The notes beneath the pieces were generated by a model, which searched no databases, was not told the DNA's origin, and worked only from the letters and a program-made list of their open reading frames with translations. Of a DNA stretch of 53,829 nucleotides, positions 18,030 through 28,645 are shown in pieces. This DNA is from DATGZX01 sp035296965 (GTDB lineage: Bacteria > Planctomycetota > Planctomycetia > Gemmatales > Gemmataceae). A program made the translations under genes and the position numbers. Positions within the stretch are counted from its first letter, which is position 1, and each line of letters opens with the position of its first letter. The DNA lies in assembly GCA_035296965.1 (NCBI GenBank), contig DATGZX010000041.1, forward strand, positions 1 through 53,829, given 5' to 3'.

Positions 18030-19175
18030 ATGGCGGAAGTTCTTGATTGGCGTTCCTATGCGGATCAGCCAGCCCTTGTCCGCCGCGCCGTTCAGGCGCT
18101 GACCGAAGGCCAGCTTGTGGTTTTCCCAACGGACACTGTCTACGGCATCGCGGCCAGCGCACTCATACCCGAGGCCGTCGAACGGCTCGTCCGCAGCAAG
18201 GGCCGGCCCGAAGACAAGCCCATGGTACTGGCGCTCGCTCGTGCCTCCGAGGCCCTCGACTGGGTTCCGGAGATGAGCGCGCTCGGGCGCCGGCTGGCGC
18301 GGCGCTGCTGGCCCGGAGCGGTGACCCTAGTATTCGCTGTCGGCACCGAGCACGGGGCGACGACACAGCTAGCCGACAGTGTGCGTCAGCGAGTCAGCTC
18401 CCAAGGCAACCTTGGCTTTCGCGTTCCTGCTCACGAGGCCATCCTGCAAACACTCGCTCAACTTCCCGGGCCGCTGGTGCTCACGAGCGCGAATCGAAGC
18501 GGCGCGGCCCCGGCGACGAGCGCTCAAGAAGCTTTGGAGGCGCTCGGGGAGTCCGCGGCGCTGGTTATCAATGACGGACCGAGCCATTTTGGCCAGGCTT
18601 CGACCGTCGTGCAGGTCGGCGGCAATACGTGGAAGGTGCTACGGGAAGGAGTCGTCTCCCAGGCGGATCTGAAGAGACTGACCGCGCGCGTGATCGTGTT
18701 CGTCTGCTCGGGAAACACGTGCCGTAGCCCCATGGCGGAGGCGATCTGCAAGAAGCTGCTCGCCGAGCAACTGCACTGCATGCCCGAGGAATTGCCGGAA
18801 CATGGATTTATCGTGCTTTCCGCCGGCTTGGCGGCCATGATGGGAGAGAGGGCGGCCCCGGAGGCCGTCGCGGCCGCCCGCGAACTGGGGGCTGACTTGA
18901 GCAGCCACGCCAGCAAACCCTTGACCTTGAGCTTGCTGGCCAAGGCCGACGACATCATCGCCGCCACTCGCGGCCATCTCCTCGCCTTGGCCGCACGTGC
19001 TGCCGATGCAGGGGTTCGACTTCGCATGATGTCGCCGGACGGCCTTGATCTCCCGGATCCGATCGGATGCGATCAAGAGGTCTATCGGGAATGTGCTCGA
19101 CAGATCGAGCGCGATCTTGGCGTGCTGCTTCCGGAATTCCTACAAGAAAACACCATTTCCGCCGCGCTTCCGTGA
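18030..19175 (+). CDS. Fusion of TsaC/Sua5 (threonylcarbamoyl-AMP synthase) with YwlE-type low-molecular-weight phosphatase
   Basis: 381 residues. Residues about 8-210 are YrdC/TsaC: VVFPTDTVYGIAA, SKGRPEDKPM and VLTSANRSG, which make L-threonylcarbamoyl-AMP for the t6A modification of tRNAs. Residues about 219-375 are a low-molecular-weight phosphatase with the loop CSGNTCRSPM (Cys226 nucleophile, Arg232) and the acid-bearing DLPDPIG. Thr230 in the loop is the residue that in Bacillus YwlE favours phosphoarginine, whereas tyrosine phosphatases usually have Ile or Ser. The fusion is followed by rpiB, reproducing the ywlC-ywlE-ywlF order of Bacillus. The ATG at 18030 follows GTCGGG; an upstream in-frame start lacks a site. 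Confidence 0.9.
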   Translation: MAEVLDWRSYADQPALVRRAVQALTEGQLVVFPTDTVYGIAASALIPEAVERLVRSKGRPEDKPMVLALARASEALDWVPEMSALGRRLARRCWPGAVTLVFAVGTEHGATTQLADSVRQRVSSQGNLGFRVPAHEAILQTLAQLPGPLVLTSANRSGAAPATSAQEALEALGESAALVINDGPSHFGQASTVVQVGGNTWKVLREGVVSQADLKRLTARVIVFVCSGNTCRSPMAEAICKKLLAEQLHCMPEELPEHGFIVLSAGLAAMMGERAAPEAVAAARELGADLSSHASKPLTLSLLAKADDIIAATRGHLLALAARAADAGVRLRMMSPDGLDLPDPIGCDQEVYRECARQIERDLGVLLPEFLQENTISAALP

Positions 19176-19245
19176 CCGCCGTCTGGGCTTCGCTCAATCC
19201 CAGCTCCGGGACCGGTCAGCAGCGGAACTTAAAGCGAAACCAACC

Positions 19246-19734
19246 ATGAAAGTCGCGATTGGCAGCGATCACCGCGGCTATGAAGTAAAACGGCGCATTA
19301 TCGGCCTGCTCGAGCGCTTGGGGCACGAGGTCCTCGACATCGGCCCCGGCAGCGGCGAGAGCGTCGATTATCCCGACTTCGCCTTTGAAGTGGCTTGGGC
19401 TGTCAGTGAGCAGCGCGTCGATCGCGGAATTCTTATTTGCGGCACAGGAATTGGGATGTGCATTGCCGCCAACAAGGTGCGCGGAGTGCGTGCTGCGCCA
19501 TGCCACGACAGCATCACCGCGGAGATGAGCCGCCGGCACAACAATGCCAATATTCTTTGCCTGTCCGCGGACTTGCTTGGAGGCGAGCTGCTGGACCGCA
19601 TGGTGCGCATCTGGCTGGAAACCGAGTTCGAGGGCGGCCGGCATGCACGGCGTGTCGAGAAGATCGCACGTTTTGAGATGCAGGAACGCCGCCGGGAATC
19701 GGGAGCCCGGGACCAAACCACCCCAGACCAATAG
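19246..19734 (+). CDS. rpiB: Ribose-5-phosphate isomerase B
   Basis: 162 residues of the RpiB/LacAB family, interconverting ribose 5-phosphate and ribulose 5-phosphate in the pentose phosphate pathway. Motifs are MKVAIGSDHRGYEVK at the start, CGTGIGMCIAANKV (catalytic Cys in the second Cys position), and HDSITAEMSRRHNNANIL. The last 20 residues form a charged tail that the family does not need. It begins 70 bases after the TsaC-phosphatase fusion, probably on the same transcript; earlier in-frame starts overlap that gene and are rejected. Confidence 0.93.
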   Translation: MKVAIGSDHRGYEVKRRIIGLLERLGHEVLDIGPGSGESVDYPDFAFEVAWAVSEQRVDRGILICGTGIGMCIAANKVRGVRAAPCHDSITAEMSRRHNNANILCLSADLLGGELLDRMVRIWLETEFEGGRHARRVEKIARFEMQERRRESGARDQTTPDQ

Positions 19735-20036
19735 CATCGGTTTCTCTTGCTCGGCCCGTCTTGGCAGGCCGCGCCCGGCGGATGAGCATACTGCATTAGC
19801 GCTTTGAAAGAATCACGGCTGCAATCGTCGCGACGCCACAGTTGAGGTTTCGGACAGCTGAGACTTGAAAGTTCTGAGAAAGCTGGCGGACGGTTTGACG
19901 CTCTGGTACGCGGTTCCTACAGTTAACGGAGGTCAAATCCGGCCGGGATCTTGCCGGCATCGAATAGGCGGGCGATCTAAATCCTGTATCTCAGGATCGC
20001 CCGGATACGATCGTTTCTTTACCCGGGAGGTGTTTC
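19735..20036. other. Intergenic region with a hairpin leader
   Basis: 302 bases. Near its right end GGGCGATC (19970-19977) can pair with GATCGCCC (19995-20002), and ATCCTG with CAGGAT inside, 34 bases before the next start codon. It may be a structured 5' leader. Nothing else was recognised. Confidence 0.4.
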
Positions 20037-20783
20037 GTGCGAAGCAAGATGTTACTAGCGTGTGTGGCAGGCGTCGTGTTCGGCGTTGCCGGCGTGAGTC
20101 GCGCGGAGGAGCAAGCGCAGGCCATCATCGACAAGGCGATCAAGGCCAAGGGCGGTGAGGAAGCGCTGGCGAAGTACAAGGCCGTGACGTCCAAGGGCAA
20201 AGGCATGTTCTATGGGATGGGCGATGGCATCCCGTTCACGATGGAAACCGCCGAACAACTCCCCCACAAGACCAAACAGGCGGTGAACGCGGAAGTCGGA
20301 GGCAATCCTTTCAAAATGACCACAGTCATTAATGGCGACCAAGGTTGGGTGAACACCAACGGCGATACGACGGATATGGAGAAGGAACGACTCGATGCTC
20401 AAAAGGGCCTACTCCACGCCGACTTTGTCATTACGCTCATCCCGTTGAAGGACAAAGCCTACACACTTAGCCCGCTTGGCGAAAGCAAACAAGGCGACAA
20501 GGCGCTCGTCGGCGTCAAGGTGAGCCGGAAAGGCCATAAGGATGTGAGCCTCTTCTTCAACAAGGATACCGGGCTCCTTGCGAAGGCCGAATACAAGGGC
20601 ATGGACATGACCGGGCAAGAAGTCAACCAGGAAGTGACTTTTGGCGATTACAAGGACGTCGACGGCATTAAGGAGCCAATGAAGATCACCATCAAGCACG
20701 ACGGGCAAAAGTACATCGAGAGCGAAACGACCGAGATGAAGCACCACAAAAAGCTCGACGTCGGCGTCTTCGCTAAACCGTAA
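20037..20783 (+). CDS. Secreted protein, outer-membrane-lipoprotein-sorting-like fold (tentative)
   Basis: 248 residues beginning with a signal peptide (MRSKMLLACVAGVVFGVAGV, cleavage near SRAEE). The mature part starts AQAIIDKAIKAKGGEEALAK and then alternates short beta segments such as VTSKGKGMFYGMG and EVTFGDYKDVDGIKEPMKI. The helix-then-beta pattern and the ending DYKDVDGIKxP recall LolA-like and DUF4292-like periplasmic proteins; that assignment is inference. The GTG start follows GGGAGG at six bases. It is followed by a terminator at 20799-20836. Confidence 0.75.
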   Translation: MRSKMLLACVAGVVFGVAGVSRAEEQAQAIIDKAIKAKGGEEALAKYKAVTSKGKGMFYGMGDGIPFTMETAEQLPHKTKQAVNAEVGGNPFKMTTVINGDQGWVNTNGDTTDMEKERLDAQKGLLHADFVITLIPLKDKAYTLSPLGESKQGDKALVGVKVSRKGHKDVSLFFNKDTGLLAKAEYKGMDMTGQEVNQEVTFGDYKDVDGIKEPMKITIKHDGQKYIESETTEMKHHKKLDVGVFAKP

Positions 20784-20798
20784 CTACAGTCAAAACTC

Positions 20799-20836
20799 GC
20801 AGGGCACGAACGCAATAGGAGCGACTCGTGCCCTGC
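20799..20836 (+). terminator. Hairpin after the secreted-protein gene
   Basis: An 11-bp perfect stem, GCAGGGCACGA (20799-20809) with TCGTGCCCTGC (20826-20836), sits 16 bases after the stop codon. A U tract is lacking. Confidence 0.5.
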
Positions 20837-20866
20837 GTGCTCGTCTAAATGGCCGTGTGCCAAATG

Positions 20867-20925
20867 GCTGATACTAGCCCGGGGCGTTAGCGAGGACCTC
20901 ACTGACGCTTCGGGCTAGTATCAGC
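20867..20925. repeat. 59-bp palindromic element
   Basis: The arms GCTGATACTAGCCCG (20867-20881) and CGGGCTAGTATCAGC (20911-20925) are perfect over 15 bp, and the interior continues as an imperfect stem (GCGTTAGCGAGG with CCTCACTGACGC), giving a hairpin of about 28 pairs with a very small loop. The mismatches inside are G-U compatible, which suggests the folded form of an RNA or single strand has been maintained. Confidence 0.7.
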
Positions 20926-21168
20926 GGAATTTTGCATAGGGATATAGCTGGGCGTCGTACTTTGCCGCTGCCCACCAACCTGAACAAAAACTAGAGTCAG
21001 CCCCATCTCCTTTGCCGGCCCGCTCTCGCTCCACCGAACTCCAAATTCCACAAGGCCTCTCTTCTGATGGAGTTCGTGCGCATGCGGCCTATACTCCTTG
21101 ACCATCGCTCTAGGATGATAAACTAGACAAGAGGGTCGAACACCAAGCAACCAAGGACAGCTGCGGCT

Positions 21169-22740
21169 ATGGCTGACGATGCACGCTTCTACCTGACCAC
21201 GGCGATCGACTACCCCAACAGCCGGCCGCACATCGGCACCGCGTTCGAAAAAATCGGAGCCGATGTCCAGGCCCGCTACCGGCGCATGGAGGGGTACAAC
21301 GTCTACTTCCTCATGGGAAATGACGAAAACACCGTCCGCGTCGCGCGCCGGGCAGCCGAGCTGCAGCGCGCCCCCAAGGAATACTGCGACGACATGGCCC
21401 GGCAATTCAAGGAGGTCTGGAGCGCCCTCGACATCAGCAACAACGATTTCATCCAGACTAGCGAAGCTCGCCACCACCTGGGCTGCCGGAAGTTTATCCA
21501 AAAGGTCTACGACAACGGCCATATCTACAAGGGGAGTTACGAAGGCCTCTACTGCGAAGGATGTGAATCGTTCAAGACGGAAAAGGAACTCGACGAGCAG
21601 GGCAAGTGTCCCAATCACCTCGTTCCTCCCGTGAAGCGGAGCGAGCCCTGCTATTTCTTTGCGCTATCGAAGTTCCAGACCCAACTCTTGGAGTTTTATG
21701 AGCAACATCCCGATTTTATCCAGCCGGAGGCGCGGCGCAACGAAGTCTTGAGTCTGGTGCAAGGCGGCCTGCAAGACATCAATATCACACGGTCAGGGCA
21801 GGACTGGGGCATTCGTGTGCCGTTCGACGAGGCCTTCGTCATTTACGTGTGGTTCGATGCCCTGCTGAATTACATCACGGCCATAGGGTATGGGACGGAT
21901 GAAACGCTGTTCCAGAAATGGTGGCCGGCCGACGTGCATTTCATCGGCAAGGACATCACGCGCTTTCACTGCGCCCTCTGGCCGGCCATGCTCATGGCTG
22001 CCGGCGTGGAGCCGCCGCGCTCGGTGTTTGCGCACGGCTTTGTCTATCGCAAGAGCGAGGAGACCGGCGAGCTGCAAAAGTTCAGCAAAACGCTGGGCAA
22101 CATCATCGAGCCGATGGACATCATCACGCGCTTCAGCGCGGAGGCGTTCCGCTATTACTTTTTGCGCGAATGTCCTTTTCCCGGCGACGGCGAATTTAGC
22201 TGGCAACGTTTTGGCGACGTGTACAACGCGGATTTGGCGAATAACCTGGGCAACCTCTACAGCCGGGTGGTCCGCCTCGTTGCCCAAAACTACTCGGGAC
22301 ACCTCGAGGCGACGGCTGGCCTCGAGCCGGGCGTCATCTACACCGACGTGGATACCGAAACCACGGTCCAACAGGTGCAGGCCCACATCGAGGCTTGCCA
22401 GTACAACCAGGCGCTGCTGCGCATCTGGCAGCAGATCCTGGACCCGGCCAACCAGTACACGGACAAGAAGGAACCCTGGAAACTGGTCAAAACGGATGCT
22501 CAGGCGGCCAAGGGCGTGCTTTACGATCTGGTCGAACAACTCCGAGCCGTGGCGATCCTCTTGAAACCGTTCCTGCCGCGCAGCGCGGAAACGATTTACA
22601 GGAGTTTCAACTTCCCCCAACCCTGGGAAGCCGTGCGCCATGAGGACGTTTGGATTCATCCTCTGCAGGGGGAAGACCTGCGGCTCCTCTGCCGTCTGGA
22701 AGATGGCAAGGCGAAGCCGCTCTTTCCGCGCATCGGCTGA
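21169..22740 (+). CDS. metG: Methionyl-tRNA synthetase
   Basis: 523 residues. It charges tRNA-Met in the cytoplasm. Signatures: FYLTTAIDYPNSRPHIGTAF with the HIGH-type motif HIGT, the zinc knuckle CEGC...CPNH, VWFDALLNYITAIGY, KDITRFHCALWPAML and the KMSKS-type loop KFSKTLGN. The length fits the short bacterial form without the C-terminal tRNA-binding domain. The ATG at 21169 has no strong ribosome site. Monocistronic. Confidence 0.95.
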   Translation: MADDARFYLTTAIDYPNSRPHIGTAFEKIGADVQARYRRMEGYNVYFLMGNDENTVRVARRAAELQRAPKEYCDDMARQFKEVWSALDISNNDFIQTSEARHHLGCRKFIQKVYDNGHIYKGSYEGLYCEGCESFKTEKELDEQGKCPNHLVPPVKRSEPCYFFALSKFQTQLLEFYEQHPDFIQPEARRNEVLSLVQGGLQDINITRSGQDWGIRVPFDEAFVIYVWFDALLNYITAIGYGTDETLFQKWWPADVHFIGKDITRFHCALWPAMLMAAGVEPPRSVFAHGFVYRKSEETGELQKFSKTLGNIIEPMDIITRFSAEAFRYYFLRECPFPGDGEFSWQRFGDVYNADLANNLGNLYSRVVRLVAQNYSGHLEATAGLEPGVIYTDVDTETTVQQVQAHIEACQYNQALLRIWQQILDPANQYTDKKEPWKLVKTDAQAAKGVLYDLVEQLRAVAILLKPFLPRSAETIYRSFNFPQPWEAVRHEDVWIHPLQGEDLRLLCRLEDGKAKPLFPRIG

Positions 22741-22795
22741 CTCCTGCTGAAATGTGGGCAGACTGCGTGTATTCCCATCCATGTAGGCATGCTTT

Positions 22796-22886
22796 TCGTT
22801 TGACCGCGAGCCAGGGGCGAGCGCGTCAACAGACAGGGCCTGTACCCTTCGATGGACGCGCTCGCCGCCGGCTCACGGTTAGACGA
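22796..22886. repeat. Imperfect palindrome after metG
   Basis: The left arm (22796-22827, core GGCGAGCGCGTC) pairs with the right arm (22854-22886, core GACGCGCTCGCC), extended by GAGCC/GGCTC and GACCG/CGGTT segments with small bulges. Loop of 26 bases. It may serve as the metG terminator, or be another dispersed palindrome. Confidence 0.6.
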
Positions 22887-23018
22887 TTCCCCGGGTAGTC
22901 CTAGAACCTGAGCCGCTTGACACGTTTCCCTATTTGCGATCACATAGAGATAAGGAGATTCTGTCTCCACGGGTGAACTGCTTCTCGGGAGCCTGCGTAC
23001 CAACGATATAGGGCCAAC

Positions 23019-23636
23019 GTGGAGATACTCGATCCTCTGATCAATTGCTCGGATGAGGAGTTGCTGGCCCGTTTTTGCCGTGGTCAGGCGGACGCCTTTG
23101 GAGCATTGTTAAAGCGCTACGAACGCGAGCTATACGGGTATCTACGGCGTTACCTGGGTGATAGCGATCTCGCTGAGGACGTATTTCAGAACACGTTTGT
23201 GCAGCTGTACATCAAGAGCGGGCAGTACGAGATTGGCCGTCCTGTACGTCCCTGGCTTTACACCATCGCCACCCACCAGGCTATAGATGCCCTGCGCCGG
23301 AACGGTCGCCATCAGGCACTGAGCCTGGACCAAAACCAAAAAGAGATGGATGATGGAGAGGTTCGCAGTCTGCTGGAATTGCTGGAAACCCGCGGCCCGG
23401 GCCCGGTAGACCTGGCCGAGGCGGAAGAACGCAGGCAACGCGTGCGCGCCAGTGTTGAAAGCTTGCCCGATTTCATGAAACAGGTAGTTATCCTGGCTTA
23501 TTACCAGGGGCTCAAGTATCGCGAGATCGCCGAGATCATGGAAATCCCGGTTGGCACGGTAAAATCGCGGCTCCATGCCGCCTTGGTCAAACTTCAAGAA
23601 GCCTGGGCGGCGGTGCCCTCGCTGAGAGAGTTCTGA
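23019..23636 (+). CDS. RNA polymerase sigma factor, ECF type
   Basis: 205 residues. Region 2 covers about 25-90: FGALLKRYERELYGYLRRYL, DAEDVFQNTFVQLY-like LAEDVFQNTF and RPWLYTIATHQAIDALRR. Region 4 covers about 145-195: LPDFMKQVVILAYYQGLKYREIAEIMEI with VGTVKSRLHAA as the DNA-recognition helix. The start GTG at 23019 has AGGG nearby. The next gene, eight bases later, encodes a membrane protein likely to be its anti-sigma factor. Confidence 0.9.
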   Translation: MEILDPLINCSDEELLARFCRGQADAFGALLKRYERELYGYLRRYLGDSDLAEDVFQNTFVQLYIKSGQYEIGRPVRPWLYTIATHQAIDALRRNGRHQALSLDQNQKEMDDGEVRSLLELLETRGPGPVDLAEAEERRQRVRASVESLPDFMKQVVILAYYQGLKYREIAEIMEIPVGTVKSRLHAALVKLQEAWAAVPSLREF

Positions 23637-23644
23637 GAAAAGCA

Positions 23645-24640
23645 ATGGAAGAGAATCTGCTCGGTTATCTTCTGAATGCCCTCGATCCGCGTGAACGACG
23701 TGACGTGGAATCGTACTTGCTGAGCCACCCCGAAGCGCGGCAGCGGCTAGAGATGATTCGCCAGGCCATTCAGCCGCTGGCTGCCGATCAGGACGCTGTC
23801 GAGCCGCCTCCCGGTCTGCGGACGCGCGCCATTGCGCGCGTCGCCGACTACCGCTGCCGCCCGTTGCCGCGAGCGCCGCAGGTGCGAAGTGCCCGCGACG
23901 TGCAGCGTACCTGGTGGCGGCGGGCCGACGTACTCGTGGCGGCGTCGCTGCTCCTCGTTTTTTCACCCTTGGTAGTTCCGGGAATCGCCTACCTGCACCA
24001 TCGCCGGGACATCGCTTCCTGCCAGAACAACCTCCGCAGTTTCTACATGGCGTTGATGACATATAGCGACCAGTTCGACGGCGATCTCCCCAAGGTTGAG
24101 AAAGAGCCTCCTCGTAATTTTGCAGGAGTTTTCGTTCCCATTCTCCACGACGGCGGCTATCTGCGCGACGTCAGCGTGAGCTGTCCCGCGAACGGCAGCA
24201 ATCCACCGCAATGCGTGACGCTGGCAACCCTCAAAACACTGCATGATTCCCAGCCTGAAAAGTTCCGGGAGTACACCAGCGAGCTAGGAGGCTGCTATGC
24301 TTATCCCCTGGGTTACTGGGGGCAAGGAGGCCAACTTTGTGGCCTGCGCAGGGCGCCGGATCAACCGCACATTTTGCTGCCCATCATGGCAGATCGGCCG
24401 CCGTTCGATTCCACCGGCGGCGATCCTTCATTTTATGTCGGTAACAGCATCAACCACGGCGGCAAAGGCCAGAACGTCCTCTACCTGGACGGGAGCTGCA
24501 GGTTCTGTACGGACCGCCATGTCGGTGCGGACGCCAACGATATCTATCTCAATGCAGATCAGCGGCTCGAGGCGGGAGTCAACGCTTTGGACTCGGTGCT
24601 GGCGGCCAGCTCAGTCCACCCCTGTCCGCCGGAAGAATAA
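23645..24640 (+). CDS. Predicted anti-sigma factor fused to a DUF1559-like periplasmic region
   Basis: 331 residues. The N-terminal 45 residues (LLGYLLNALDPRERRDVESY) look like an anti-sigma domain without the zinc HxxxCxxC motif. One transmembrane helix spans about 94-116. Outside it, CQNNLRSFYMALMTYSDQF (125-143) and NSINHGGKGQNVLYLDGSCRF (267-287, H271 and D282-G283) match the pseudopilin-like start and H-x-DG end of planctomycete DUF1559 proteins. The gene follows the ECF sigma gene by eight bases, so the pair probably forms a signalling unit in which the outer part senses an envelope or substrate cue. Confidence 0.75.
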   Translation: MEENLLGYLLNALDPRERRDVESYLLSHPEARQRLEMIRQAIQPLAADQDAVEPPPGLRTRAIARVADYRCRPLPRAPQVRSARDVQRTWWRRADVLVAASLLLVFSPLVVPGIAYLHHRRDIASCQNNLRSFYMALMTYSDQFDGDLPKVEKEPPRNFAGVFVPILHDGGYLRDVSVSCPANGSNPPQCVTLATLKTLHDSQPEKFREYTSELGGCYAYPLGYWGQGGQLCGLRRAPDQPHILLPIMADRPPFDSTGGDPSFYVGNSINHGGKGQNVLYLDGSCRFCTDRHVGADANDIYLNADQRLEAGVNALDSVLAASSVHPCPPEE

Positions 24641-24740
24641 GCCTCGTCTCAAGCGCCGCGCGAGATGACTGCTTTGGATTTTGTCGGCCGGATTGTCGAG
24701 CCGTCCTACAGCTTATTGAGCGACTGTTTACTCCCAGCTT

Positions 24741-25208
24741 CTACGCGGGATGGACCGGCACTTCGGCAACTTCCGCCGGCGCCGGGGCTCCCTTCGGTAG
24801 TTTCACGACCAGGACCGAGCAGGAGGCCTCGCGCATCACTTTTTCCGCGACGCTGCCCATCAAGAGTCTTTCCAGGCCAGTCCGGCCATGCGTGCCCATG
24901 ACGATCAGGTCGATCCCCGCGTCGGTCGCATAGCGGACGATCTCCATGGCGGGATCGCCTTCCAGGAACACGTGCTTGACAGGAATCCGGCTATCGACGG
25001 GGCGGATCTGCTCCAGCTGGTTCCGCCAATATTCTCGGTCGAGCTGCCCACGGTCATGTACTTCCGGAGTTCCAAAGGAAGGTGCGTAGACGTACACGAT
25101 TGTTAGGCTGGCACCATGCTTTTCGGCCAGCGCAACTGCGTGAAAGTATGCTTGATTCGAATGTGAGGAAAAGTCGGTGGCGTACAGGATTTTTGTGACG
25201 TGAATCAT
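24741..25208 (-). CDS. Universal stress protein, UspA family
   Basis: 155 residues, single Usp domain. The start MIHVTKILYATDFSSHS and the ATP-binding signature GTHGRTGLERLLMGSVAEKV (G-x2-G-x9-G-S) show the ATP-binding MJ0577-like subgroup. The last 15 residues are a Pro/Ala-rich tail. The gene is alone and faces the anti-sigma gene. Confidence 0.9.
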   Translation of the reverse strand: MIHVTKILYATDFSSHSNQAYFHAVALAEKHGASLTIVYVYAPSFGTPEVHDRGQLDREYWRNQLEQIRPVDSRIPVKHVFLEGDPAMEIVRYATDAGIDLIVMGTHGRTGLERLLMGSVAEKVMREASCSVLVVKLPKGAPAPAEVAEVPVHPA

Positions 25209-25473
25209 TGCTAGCCTCCACGGCGCCGCCTGATAGAAATCCTTGGGTCAACGAGTCAACGAGCCTAGCATATCGTCTTCATTCATGTTACCAGCCCCGA
25301 CTTGATGCGCCAAACCCGACGCCGGCGCATTCTCATCCTCTTCCAGGCCAACGAATCGTGCAGCCGCGACCCAAGGGGAAGTGCGAACAGAAGGGATATT
25401 AGGCGCTGTCGGTTCACGCTCCCCGCTGGGTGGCGGTCAAACGAAATAGCTACCAGGCAAAAACGCTCATTGG

Positions 25474-27393
<1,920 letters not shown>

Positions 27394-27468
27394 GACGACA
27401 AGCCGACTCAAGAGTGCCCACGCCTGGGACGAGTTCATCCGAGTCGCGGGCCTTGTGAAGTTTCTTCT

Positions 27469-28521
27469 TTACCAAATCGGGACCGGTAACGGGGGAACCG
27501 GCTGGAGGAAGCGATCGCAAAACCGCGGGTCGATGGCCAAAGGCTTGGCCCGCTGAAAGAGCGCTTTCGCCTCGTCGTGCCGGTTATCAAACCACAACTG
27601 GTAGGCGTAGAGGAAGAGCAGAAAGGGGTCGTCGGGGTATTTGTCCAGCGCAAGGGCGAGGCGCTTCAGCTGCTCGCCGTACTCCGCGACATTTCCTTCA
27701 TATAATTGCCGCGGCCGAAAACTCGCTAGCGGCCAAGCTGGCTGGAAGCGCAGGCCGTCCTCGATGACGGCGGCGGCTTCCTGGTATTTGCCCAGAGCAA
27801 ATTGCGCCTGCGCCAGCAAGAAAAAACTCACGCGATCGTCAACCAGGAATGCCGTGGCCTCCTGAAAGCGCCGTTCCGCCCGCGCGTACTCGCGCGCGGC
27901 AAACGCTTCCTTGCCCAGCTTGATCAGCTGGGCGCTGGCGCGCTTCGGATCGGTCTCGGCGGCAACCGGGCCTGGCAGCGGAGGCGGTTCCGGCCTCGGC
28001 GCGAGCTCGGCCTTCTTGCGACGCTCTGCCGGCGGTGGCAGGGGCAGCTTGTCCGGCACTGGCTGCTGCGCGCGCGCTCGGTCTTCTGGAAGAATGGGGC
28101 GAGGGACCGAAACAGGGACTCCCCCCGGCAGTGGTTCGGCATCAGCGGGGACGGCTGCCCCCCGCGCTTTGTCCAGACGCTGGAGCAACAGATCCAGGTC
28201 GCGCTCCTCGTCGGCGTCGCGGCGCGGTCGTTCGACCACGGCGACCGGTGCCGGCACGACAGGAGGCGAGTAGCTGACGATCGTCACACGGGTCGTCGGC
28301 CAGGCGAGGAATGGATTGGCGAAATAGGTCACCCCGCCTGGCGAGTTCCACAAGGTGACGTAATAGGCGACACGGGGCCTATGGTAGACAAAGCCGGGGC
28401 CGCGTCCCCAGGTTGGATCGTTGAGCCGCCAGGGAGGCGGAGCGACAATTCCCTGTGCCAGGGACGATTCGCCGGCGGCTAGCGCGACCAAGAGCGCCAG
28501 AAGCCAATGCGCCTTCATCAT
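27469..28521 (-). CDS. Secreted TPR-repeat protein
   Basis: About 350 residues. A signal peptide (MMKAHWLLALLVALAAGESS, cleavage near SLAQ) is followed by a Pro/Tyr/Trp-rich part, a proline- and arginine-rich linker, and three TPR-like motifs from LIKLGKEAFAAREYARAERR through FFLLAQAQFALGKYQEA to FLLFLYAYQLWFDNRHDEA. Likely a periplasmic scaffold. The gene precedes the ABC-F gene on the same strand at 75 bases. Upstream in-frame codons before 28521 are rejected because they precede the signal peptide. Confidence 0.8.
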   Translation of the reverse strand: MMKAHWLLALLVALAAGESSLAQGIVAPPPWRLNDPTWGRGPGFVYHRPRVAYYVTLWNSPGGVTYFANPFLAWPTTRVTIVSYSPPVVPAPVAVVERPRRDADEERDLDLLLQRLDKARGAAVPADAEPLPGGVPVSVPRPILPEDRARAQQPVPDKLPLPPPAERRKKAELAPRPEPPPLPGPVAAETDPKRASAQLIKLGKEAFAAREYARAERRFQEATAFLVDDRVSFFLLAQAQFALGKYQEAAAVIEDGLRFQPAWPLASFRPRQLYEGNVAEYGEQLKRLALALDKYPDDPFLLFLYAYQLWFDNRHDEAKALFQRAKPLAIDPRFCDRFLQPVPPLPVPIW

Positions 28522-28645
28522 GAAGTTCAAGTCCTTTCCGAGCACGGGGGCGCTCCCCAGGCCGTCCACGGGCTATACCGAGATTATCGAATTTGTAAGC
28601 CTGACTTGCAAGCGAAAGGTCGTAAACGCGGGAACGAAAGAAGGC

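Larger units (their letters stand above)
20784..21168. other. Intergenic region before metG
   Basis: 385 bases containing the hairpin at 20799-20836 and the palindrome at 20867-20925. The rest, about 240 bases directly upstream of metG, shows no T-box or other recognised leader and no clear promoter. Confidence 0.4.
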
